A stretch of DNA of 10,295 nt. Source: Planctomycetaceae bacterium. Its GTDB lineage: Bacteria > Planctomycetota > Planctomycetia > Pirellulales > Thermoguttaceae. Where the stretch lies: positions 1 through 10,295 of the forward strand of contig DOMV01000204.1 of NCBI GenBank assembly GCA_003509805.1. Reading direction: 5' to 3'. The translations under genes were made by a program, and so were the position numbers. How positions within the stretch are numbered: the stretch's first letter is position 1; every line of letters starts with the position of its first letter. The notes under the pieces were generated by a model that searched no databases, was not told the origin of the DNA, and saw nothing but the letters and a program-made list of their open reading frames with translations. Shown here one piece after another: positions 1 to 4,851 of the stretch.

Positions 1-56
1 ACCCTCCGGGACCCTATTTGCATCGGCGACCTCCGTGTACTCACCGCCGGGAGCCT

Positions 57-113
57 ACCGCCCGTCGCGGCACGCGACCGGCTTCGGGAAATCTTAAGGG
101 TTTCCAGCATACC
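57..113 (+). repeat. Family B dispersed repeat, 3' part (copy B-a)
   Basis: The 3' half of the family B repeat is recognisable: the CCGGCTTCGGGAAAT block at 78-92, then an AGGGTTTCCAGCATACC tail ending near 113. The upstream half (about 1-77) matches the other copies only loosely, so the left edge is uncertain. The copy lies about 20 bases past the stop codon of the minus-strand LolA-like gene, in the position of a 3' untranslated region. Confidence 0.5.
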
Positions 114-134
114 GCACGGCGCTGTGAAAATCGC

Positions 135-1088
135 TCACAATCCGAGCGAACGTATGTATTGAGCGGTGATGTCGCTGCCGGTGTCTCCGCCTTTTTCACC
201 GAAGGTGCTGAAAAGATAGTCGGGTATTTCCGTCGAATCGTTGAGCAGGACATCGCAAAACACGAGTTGCATCACCGGCGTTCGCTGCTTCGATTCTTTT
301 TTGGGAAGGTTGTAATAGTGGATGCGGTAAGGGAAAAGATCATCCTTACCGAGATAAATTTCGACCTCGACGGGAAGATGCGAAGGATACGGCGTGTTTC
401 GATCTTCCTTCCATGCCAGAAGGTCGAGCAAACGCTTCAGTTCCCGGTCGCCGAGCCGTCCTTTTAATTTCCAGATTTTCAACGGCGTCTTCCCTTTCAG
501 CAGGGAGTCTTCCGGCGGATCGGTAAAATCGTAGCCGTTTTTAATTCCCCTCAGCATTCCGGCCATTCCGCCCAGGCCGGGCATCCCGCCGACGGATCGG
601 ATATGATGCTGCTTTTTCGATCTTTTAACGGCATTGACCACGCTTTCGATGTTGATCCAGTTCTGCGTGGTCGTATTCTCGATCGAAGTATAGTGCCAAA
701 CCCGGTTTTGTTCGGAATTGCACAAGACGATCATCTTGTTGACGACATCCGCGGAACCGGCGTTGGAAGAAAGCGGAAACGTCAGGTCCAAGCGAAACTT
801 TGAACGGATGATATCGTTGGGAGCCGCGACAAGCGCTTTTTCAAGGCATTTTCCCTGCGCGGTAAACTCGTCGTCATCGATAAAGACATTCATACGAATG
901 TTCGCTTTCATGGAATGGAGTTTGACGATTCTCTCGATTGCTTCGGAAAACATCGCGTCGGAATTCCCGGAAAAATTTTCTGATTGAGAAAAGCACGGCA
1001 AACAAAAAAGACAGGATGAGTAGAGAAAGCAGAGAAAAAGATTTCCTTTCACAAAGGAAAAGAATGGAACGCATTTTTGAGCACTCAT
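135..1088 (-). CDS. LolA-like secreted protein of planctomycete type
   Basis: 317 residues from the ATG at 1086-1088. A longer start at 1125-1127 is open, but its 13 extra residues would sit ahead of the signal peptide, so the internal ATG is preferred; neither has a good Shine-Dalgarno. Residues 1-36 form a signal peptide with a Cys-rich hydrophobic core (NLFLCFLYSSCLFCLPCFSQ). The -1 residue before the last Cys is Pro, so it is not an evident lipoprotein. The mature part has the LolA-like pattern: an amphipathic helix (AIERIVKLHSMKANIRMNVF), alternating strands (KFRLDLTF, NRVWHYTSI), a Gly/Met-rich turn (GGMPGLGGMAGM), WKLKGRLGD, LPVEVEIYLGKDDLFPYRI and the ending AQYIRSLGL. From recalled planctomycete homologues (no search was possible) I infer a periplasmic or envelope protein with the LolA/LolB fold that may bind lipid. 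Its partner is unknown. It is divergent from the next gene, and a family B repeat follows its stop. Confidence 0.62.
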   Translation of the reverse strand: MSAQKCVPFFSFVKGNLFLCFLYSSCLFCLPCFSQSENFSGNSDAMFSEAIERIVKLHSMKANIRMNVFIDDDEFTAQGKCLEKALVAAPNDIIRSKFRLDLTFPLSSNAGSADVVNKMIVLCNSEQNRVWHYTSIENTTTQNWINIESVVNAVKRSKKQHHIRSVGGMPGLGGMAGMLRGIKNGYDFTDPPEDSLLKGKTPLKIWKLKGRLGDRELKRLLDLLAWKEDRNTPYPSHLPVEVEIYLGKDDLFPYRIHYYNLPKKESKQRTPVMQLVFCDVLLNDSTEIPDYLFSTFGEKGGDTGSDITAQYIRSLGL

Positions 1089-1198
1089 CACGATTTTACC
1101 GATTTTCCCAAAGTCAGTAGTGTTCATAAGCCGACGAATAGGGATGAGAGGAGTCGCTCGAACTTGTTGAGCGGGTTCCGTGCTCGTTGGAAAGATGA

Positions 1199-1217
1199 GG
1201 CAAATAGGTCATTTGCC
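1199..1217. promoter_or_regulatory. Inverted repeat, possible operator
   Basis: GGCAAAT-AGGTC-ATTTGCC is a perfect 7-bp inverted repeat with a 5-base centre. It lies about 110 bases upstream of the LolA-like start and about 150 bases before the first A repeat. No T-run follows, so it is more like a protein-binding site than a terminator. The role is inferred from symmetry and position only. Confidence 0.3.
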
Positions 1218-1281
1218 GAATATCCGATACACAAAACGCGCTATCACGTTTCGCGGTCATCCCGAAAAATTGTTTTCCAAA

Positions 1282-1293
1282 TTCGATATCGAA
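1282..1293. promoter_or_regulatory. 12-bp perfect palindrome in the divergent gap
   Basis: TTCGATATCGAA is a perfect palindrome in an AT-rich stretch between the divergent genes. It could be a dimeric regulator site, but may be chance because CGAT-type words are common in this window. Confidence 0.2.
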
Positions 1294-1362
1294 ACATACG
1301 CTACCACTCAACGCCTGTTCCCGTCCTAACCCTCCTCCCCTCGCGGGAGCGGGAATGCCGAA

Positions 1363-1513
1363 TTATACCGGAAACGCGATGCAAACGGACATTCGGTCAA
1401 GCCTACTTGCCGTACTCACTCGCTCCAACTTTTGTTAATACAAATATTTATACGGATCGTTCGAGCGGCAAGCGATTGTTCGCGGGAGGATCGTCATGCC
1501 GTTTACGGTATAA
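1363..1513 (+). repeat. Family A MITE-like repeat, copy 1
   Basis: This 151-bp element has the clearest ends of its family. The first 14 bases (TTATACCGGAAACG) and the reverse complement of the last 14 (TTATACCGTAAACG) agree at 13 positions. Inside are the family blocks TCAAGCC.ACTTGCCG.ACTC, TTCGAGCGGCAAGCGA and TTGTTCGCGGGA; the last two include the small hairpin GCGA-TTGT-TCGC. It carries no reading frame for a transposase. TA at both outer edges would fit a TA target site, as for Tc1/IS630-type MITEs, but no empty site is available to test this. Confidence 0.75.
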
Positions 1514-1599
1514 TCGTTTTTGGCGTTTTACAGCAGTCCAAGTGCCCCCCATCGTATGAAATTTACGGTCGGGCGTCCAGAGCAAATCGTAAACCATTT

Positions 1600-1724
1600 T
1601 ATACCGAAGCCGGGTGCGAGCCGCACGGGCGAAGTGCGAGCCGCACGGGCGAAGTGCAAGCCGCACGGGCAGTACGCTCCTGAATCATCGGCCTCGGGAA
1701 ATTTTCAAATGCTTCCAGCATAAC
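1600..1724 (+). repeat. Family B dispersed repeat, copy B-b
   Basis: It begins TATACCGAAGCCGGG and ends with ATCATCGGCCTCGGGAAATTTTC...CTTCCAGCATAAC, matching the other B copies at both ends. Its middle differs: the usual centre is replaced by three tandem 20-bp units (1614-1673). It lies about 135 bases upstream of the lipoprotein start, in the same orientation as that gene. Confidence 0.7.
1614..1673. repeat. Three tandem 20-bp hairpin units
   Basis: The unit GTGCGAGCCGCACGGGCGAA occurs at 1614-1633, 1634-1653 and 1654-1673. The third copy has A for G at position 5 and differs at its last bases. Each unit contains GTGCG-AGC-CGCAC, a 5-bp stem with a 3-base loop (weakened in copy three), so the block could form a row of small hairpins. 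It lies wholly inside a family B repeat. Confidence 0.8.
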
Positions 1725-1846
1725 GACGGTGCATTACGGCGACCTCGGGGAATGTGGCCGTATACGCCCAGGCAAACCATCCATTCACCCCTCAATCATC
1801 AATTTGCTTCAAGGAACCGGAAATCACGTTCTTGAAAACAACGTCA

Positions 1847-1853
1847 AAGGGAG
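1847..1853 (+). promoter_or_regulatory. Ribosome binding site of the lipoprotein gene
   Basis: AAGGGAG lies 7 bases before the ATG at 1861. It decides the start: an upstream in-frame GTG at 1729 would add 44 residues ahead of an otherwise normal lipoprotein signal peptide. Confidence 0.7.
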
Positions 1854-1860
1854 AGACCTG

Positions 1861-3132
1861 ATGCGATATTTTCTTTGGATACTCATGGCGGCCGTATTGA
1901 CAACGGGGTGTCAAGGTCCATTCAGCGCCGGCGGTTTCCCGGAGGGTACCCCGTACCGGGGTTATGGTGTCGACGGTCCCGGTCCCGGTGTCATTCCGCC
2001 AGGCTATCCTCCGACGATGCCGTCCGCAGTACAGCCGGGAATGATGCAGCCGGGAATGCTCCCGCCGGGATACCAACCGATGTCGTTGCACGGCGTTCCC
2101 ATACCCAACGGTCAGGAGGCTCCCGCCGTGCCGGGTATGCCGGTGAGCGCCGCGCCGGCAACCAATCCCATGATTACCCAGGTAGGCATGGATGCGCTGC
2201 CGATGGGCGCGGTATCGATGGGCGCGATGCCGGCCCCCTGCCCCGTCCCGGTCATGGTCGCCCCTTCCTCGCAAATCAACTTCATCGGTCCGGACGGACT
2301 GACGCTTTACTGGAGTGAAAAAATCCGGGGTTCTTATGATTCGGAACCGTGCGTTTGCCCGGGAACGCATGATTTCCCGCAGGGGGGCGTTTATCGCCTG
2401 AAGTTGGTCAACATACCCGGACACCCCGGCGCGGAGCTTTATCCGACATTGGAAGTCGCCCCGACGATGGCGCGAACGCAGGCTTATCTTGCCCATTGCC
2501 CGGTCCCGGTGGAATTCACGCCGAACGATTTCGACCAGGCGTTTTCAGGGAATTTTGTCACGAAAGTGGTTTATTTGCCGAATCCGGAATATCAGGGACT
2601 TGCGATGGCAGGTGTCGGCACCCTGGTCAATACGCAGCTTGAACCGGGTGTCGATCCAATCGTCGAAGCGGGTAATCGTGGGGCGATTCTCGCGATCGTC
2701 CGCCTCGGCAACAAGGATCTCGGGGCAAGTGCCAAGCAGGTCGAAGCCCAATCGAATATCCCCGGCAAAATGATGTTGGCCCCGCTGGGCGCATCGCCGA
2801 TGGCACACAGTGTGATGCCGGGACCGCTCATGGGCCAAATGCCCGGGACCTATGCGATGAATGGTTCCTCCATTCCGCAAAACGCCATTTCCGGGGTCAA
2901 TATCCCTCCTTACGGAACACCGTTGACGAAAACGACAACCGGCGTGGTGGGACCACCCCAACTTCCCCAGGGCCGACATGCCACGAACCGTTATCCCGTA
3001 CTGCGTGCCGAACCGATTCCGGTTCCGCCGGTTCCGGGAGCGACGCTTGTTCAGCCGCAGCCGATGACGGGGGCGCCGTATTACGGTCCGAGCATGGGTG
3101 ATATGTACGCGGTTCCGTATCCGCAACGGTAG
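1861..3132 (+). CDS. Pro/Gly/Met-rich lipoprotein with unnamed planctomycete envelope domain
   Basis: 423 residues. Residues 1-17 are a lipoprotein signal peptide (MRYFLWILMAAVLTTGC) with Cys17 as the likely lipidated residue. Residues 18-137 are low-complexity, rich in Pro, Gly and Met, with repeats such as QPGMMQPGM and PMGAVSMGAM. Residues 138 to about 288 are a compact domain: INFIGPDGLTLYW, a Cys pair (CVCPG), GGVYRLKLVNIPG, LYPTLEVAP, VPVEFTPNDFDQAFSG, FVTKVVYLPNPE, LEPGVDPI and GAILAIVRLGNKDLG. The tail (289-423) is again Pro/Gly-rich. The next gene encodes a shorter secreted protein with the same domain, so the pair probably arose by duplication. I recall such proteins as widespread, uncharacterised planctomycete proteins. 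Membrane anchoring follows from the lipobox. A role in the envelope is inference, and no enzymatic motif is visible. No terminator is clear; an A repeat begins 30 bases after the stop. Confidence 0.75.
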   Translation: MRYFLWILMAAVLTTGCQGPFSAGGFPEGTPYRGYGVDGPGPGVIPPGYPPTMPSAVQPGMMQPGMLPPGYQPMSLHGVPIPNGQEAPAVPGMPVSAAPATNPMITQVGMDALPMGAVSMGAMPAPCPVPVMVAPSSQINFIGPDGLTLYWSEKIRGSYDSEPCVCPGTHDFPQGGVYRLKLVNIPGHPGAELYPTLEVAPTMARTQAYLAHCPVPVEFTPNDFDQAFSGNFVTKVVYLPNPEYQGLAMAGVGTLVNTQLEPGVDPIVEAGNRGAILAIVRLGNKDLGASAKQVEAQSNIPGKMMLAPLGASPMAHSVMPGPLMGQMPGTYAMNGSSIPQNAISGVNIPPYGTPLTKTTTGVVGPPQLPQGRHATNRYPVLRAEPIPVPPVPGATLVQPQPMTGAPYYGPSMGDMYAVPYPQR

Positions 3133-3161
3133 AAAGTGAAAACCGGCGGCCAAACGCGGAG

Positions 3162-3312
3162 TTATCCTTCGAACGGCCCGAAAATGCTCCCGCGAACAGT
3201 CGCCTGCCGCTCGAACGCAACGTGTAACTTGCTATTTGCCATTACGTTATGGCGAGTGAGTGCGGCAAGCAGACTTGACCAAATGTCCGTTTTCATCGCG
3301 TTTCCAGTATAC
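3162..3312 (-). repeat. Family A MITE-like repeat, copy 2 (inverted), abutting a start codon
   Basis: It aligns end to end with the reverse complement of copy 1: a decayed outer end (TTATCCTTCGAACGG against TTATACCGTAAACGG), then CTCCCGCGAACAGTCGCCTG, GCCGCTCGAACG, GAGTGCGGCAAGCAGACTTG, CATCGCGTTTCCAGTATA. It occupies almost the whole gap between the two paralogous genes and stops 4 bases before the ATG at 3317. The next gene's translation start region is therefore made of repeat. Confidence 0.75.
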
Positions 3313-3316
3313 AGCC

Positions 3317-4213
3317 ATGAAACGAATCCTGTCGGCGAGTTTTCTCCTGCTGCATACCCTCTCGATGTCGTTGCTCGGACAGGAGATGCATCGGATTCAC
3401 ACGAGCGGCTTGCCGATGGGTGAAATCGGGCAAACGCGGCTTGCCCAAGGCGGTCCCGTTCGAGGGTATTACCAACCGGTTCAATTTCACGGGCCGGCGG
3501 GATCCCAAATATCCTTGGCCGTCGACGCTCAATTCGGCGGCGCCAAAAGTTTGCCCGCCAAAAGCGGGCTTCTCGTCGGGGAGCCTTATCGCCTGCGAAT
3601 TACGGGCATTCCTTTCCATGCCGGAGAAGCCGTTTTTCCGACCATCGAGTTGATCGACCGGACTTATCCCCCGATAGGACAGGCGCTTGACTATCCTATT
3701 GTCGTCGAAATCACGCAGGACGACCTGGAAACGGCCCTGAGCGGGAAATATGTAACCAAGGTTGTTTATCTGGAAAATCCACAAACGTCACTGCCGGTCA
3801 AAAGCGATCCCCAGTCCCCTCTTTCCTGGGATGTGCAGCCCGGAGTCGATCCGCTCAGTATCGCCAACACGCTCGGCAGACCCGTTGCCATTCTGCGGAT
3901 CGGCGGTCGCGCTCCCGCGGGGAGCGGGCCGATCAACCCCTCCTTTTTTCTGGGTTGTCCACCCTGGATCGGCGTTGAGCACGATGAAAACGGACATGTG
4001 TTGCTGACACACCATTCCATACCGAAGCCGGTTCAAATTTCCGCCTACCCGCCGGTTCACACTTCGGCCAGTGTTGTGTCCGGTGGGCAGGTTCCTAAAT
4101 CGTCGGCTTCGGGAAATTTCCACCGCTTTCAGTATAACAAAATGCCGTCCCAACCGTCTTTTCCGTTGCCGGTCGGCATGCCCCCCAATACAGGACAAGG
4201 GGTTTATCGCTGA
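3317..4213 (+). CDS. Secreted paralogue of the preceding lipoprotein, carrying an in-frame repeat insertion
   Basis: 298 residues. The ATG at 3317 is chosen because it opens a signal peptide (MKRILSASFLLLHTLSMSLL, cleavage probably near LGQE); an in-frame GTG at 3260 lies inside an A repeat. No Shine-Dalgarno is visible. Residues about 64-200 match the domain of the preceding gene: SQISLAVD, YRLRITGIPFHAGE, VFPTIEL, PIVVEITQDDLETALSG, KYVTKVVYLENPQ, VQPGVDPL, GRPVAILRIGGR. It has no lipobox Cys, so it is probably periplasmic or released to the surface. Residues about 234-275 are encoded by a family B repeat read in frame; only about 23 further residues follow. The stop lies in the first of three 12-bp direct repeats. 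The start abuts an A repeat. The biochemical role is unknown. The paralogy is clear; the effect of the inserted segment is not. Confidence 0.75.
   Translation: MKRILSASFLLLHTLSMSLLGQEMHRIHTSGLPMGEIGQTRLAQGGPVRGYYQPVQFHGPAGSQISLAVDAQFGGAKSLPAKSGLLVGEPYRLRITGIPFHAGEAVFPTIELIDRTYPPIGQALDYPIVVEITQDDLETALSGKYVTKVVYLENPQTSLPVKSDPQSPLSWDVQPGVDPLSIANTLGRPVAILRIGGRAPAGSGPINPSFFLGCPPWIGVEHDENGHVLLTHHSIPKPVQISAYPPVHTSASVVSGGQVPKSSASGNFHRFQYNKMPSQPSFPLPVGMPPNTGQGVYR
4018..4138 (+). repeat. Family B repeat inside a coding region, copy B-c
   Basis: It starts CATACCGAAGCCGG and ends TTTCAGTATAAC. The 9-bp inverted pair CCGAAGCCG (4022-4030) and CGGCTTCGG (4104-4112) is exact. A 41-base block (4080-4120) is identical to the inverted copy at 4558-4598. 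It is open in the frame of the secreted paralogue and gives IPKPVQ...GGQVPKSSASGNF..FQYNK. The reading of this repeat as protein is direct; that it was inserted into an older gene is inference. Confidence 0.85.
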
Positions 4214-4236
4214 GTTTATCGCTGAGTTTATCGCTA
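4202..4236 (+). repeat. Three tandem 12-bp units at a stop codon
   Basis: GTTTATCGCTGA occurs at 4202-4213 and 4214-4225, and as an 11-base remnant at 4226-4236. The unit is a multiple of three, so it repeats the last codons Val-Tyr-Arg-stop in frame; the second copy supplies a second stop. The remnant runs straight into the TATACCG end of the next A repeat. Confidence 0.85.
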
Positions 4237-4401
4237 TACCGGAAACGTGGTGCAATTGGTTGTTTGGTAAAAGTGGTTGTTTGGTGAAGGCTGCTTGTCG
4301 CACTCGCTCGCCGTAAGACATGTGTAAACGGCTTGTTGCACGTTTCGTTCGAGCGACAAGCGATTGTTCGCGGGAACAGTTTCAGGCCGTTTACGGTATA
4401 A
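4234..4401 (+). repeat. Family A MITE-like repeat, copy 3
   Basis: It begins CTATACCGGAAACGTGGTGC and ends CGTTTACGGTATAA. It shares GTCGCACTCGCTCGCCG and TTCGAGCGACAAGCGATTG followed by TTCGCGGGA with copy 1. It is longer than copy 1 because of a 17-bp direct duplication (TGGTTGTTTGGTAAAAG at 4257-4273 and a near copy at 4274-4290) and a longer centre. It sits right after the stop of the secreted paralogue and so may act as its 3' hairpin. Confidence 0.75.
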
Positions 4402-4435
4402 AACGCCCATTTGATACGCAACGATGTGTTAAAAT

Positions 4436-4464
4436 TTGACGATGAGGTGTTTTTTTGCGATAAA
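4436..4464 (+). promoter_or_regulatory. Possible sigma70-type promoter for the long lipoprotein gene
   Basis: TTGACG (4436-4441), a 17-base spacer and GATAAA (4459-4464) fit a housekeeping promoter at the -35 box and moderately at the -10 box. It lies in the only unique AT-rich stretch of this gap. The resulting leader of about 380 bases would include an inverted B and an inverted A repeat. Confidence 0.3.
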
Positions 4465-4504
4465 ACAGAAAAAGAAAGTTTATCGGCAAGGTCGATTTTG
4501 ACGA

Positions 4505-4538
4505 TGTATACCTAAACGGCATGTATACCTAAACGGCA
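4505..4538. repeat. 17-bp direct repeat next to an inverted B repeat
   Basis: TGTATACCTAAACGGCA occurs twice in direct succession (4505-4521, 4522-4538), just before the outer end of the inverted B repeat. The GTATACC start resembles the ends of the repeat families, so this may be a remnant or footprint of an insertion. Confidence 0.75.
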
Positions 4539-4540
4539 TG

Positions 4541-4671
4541 GTATACTGCAAGCCATTGAAATTTCCCGAAGCCGACGATTTAGGAACCTGCCCACCGGGA
4601 ACAACACAGCCGAAAGTAAACAGGCGGTTTGATCGGGCTGTGTTTACCAACGACTCAACCGGCTTCGGTAT
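4541..4671 (-). repeat. Family B dispersed repeat, copy B-d (inverted)
   Basis: Reverse complemented, it runs from GATACCGAAGCCGGTTGAG to CTTGCAGTATAC and contains CAAACCGCCTGTTTAC and TTCGGCTGTGTTGTTCCCGG. A 41-base stretch (4558-4598) is the exact inverse of 4080-4120 in the coding copy. Its TACCGAAG end fuses with the next A repeat with no spacer. Confidence 0.85.
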
Positions 4672-4802
4672 CATCCTCCCGCGCACAATCGCCTGCCGGT
4701 CGAACGATCCGTTTATATCATTGTACAAACAGAAGTTAGAGTCAAGCGAGTGCGGCAGGCAGACTTGACCGAATGCTCGTCTTCATCGCGTTTCCAGTAT
4801 AT
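4668..4802 (-). repeat. Family A MITE-like repeat, copy 4 (inverted)
   Basis: It matches the inverse of copy 1 through ATCCTCCCGCGCACAATCGC, GTCGAACGATCCGT, GAGTGCGGCAGGCAGACTTG, ACCGAATG and CATCGCGTTTCCAGTATA. Its outer end is missing and replaced by the end of the adjoining B repeat, forming a B-A composite. Like copy 2 it lies upstream of a gene with its TTTCCAGTATA end facing the start codon, here about 50 bases away. Confidence 0.75.
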
Positions 4803-4837
4803 CCCCAGACGATCGAGATGTGATGTTTTGTCGATGA

Positions 4838-4844
4838 AAAGGAG
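4838..4844 (+). promoter_or_regulatory. Ribosome binding site of the long lipoprotein gene
   Basis: AAAGGAG lies 7 bases before the ATG at 4852. It favours that start over the in-frame ATG at 4834, which has no such site, and over an in-frame start at 4750 that lies in the A repeat. Confidence 0.65.
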
Positions 4845-4851
4845 TTTATCG

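Larger units (their letters stand above)
1089..1860. other. Repeat-rich gap between divergent envelope genes
   Basis: About 770 bases separate the start of the LolA-like gene from the start of the lipoprotein gene. It contains a 7-bp inverted repeat (1199-1217), a 12-bp palindrome (1282-1293), a pyrimidine-rich stretch followed by CTCGCGGGAG (1330-1351), one A repeat (1363-1513), one B repeat (1600-1724) and a unique leader (1725-1860). Promoters for both neighbours should lie here, but I found no convincing -35/-10 pair. Short frames across it look like chance or like the open frames of the repeats. Confidence 0.6.
4214..4851. other. Repeat-filled gap before the long lipoprotein gene
   Basis: About 640 bases hold, in order: the end of the 12-bp tandem, an A repeat (4234-4401), about 100 unique AT-rich bases with a possible promoter, a 17-bp direct repeat (4505-4538), an inverted B repeat (4541-4671) directly joined to an inverted A repeat (4668-4802), and a 49-base leader with a good ribosome binding site. 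No protein gene is convincing here. Confidence 0.65.

Noticed and set aside
1114..1311. 65-codon minus-strand frame upstream of the LolA-like gene
   Set aside because: No ribosome binding site, no domain, and Ser/His-rich composition typical of non-coding sequence.
1725..1860. Riboswitch or structured leader before the lipoprotein gene
   Set aside because: I found no known riboswitch core or a stable terminator/antiterminator pair by eye.
4071..4316. 81-codon frame across B-c and A copy 3 as a separate small gene
   Set aside because: It overlaps the secreted paralogue and consists almost only of the repeats' own open frames.
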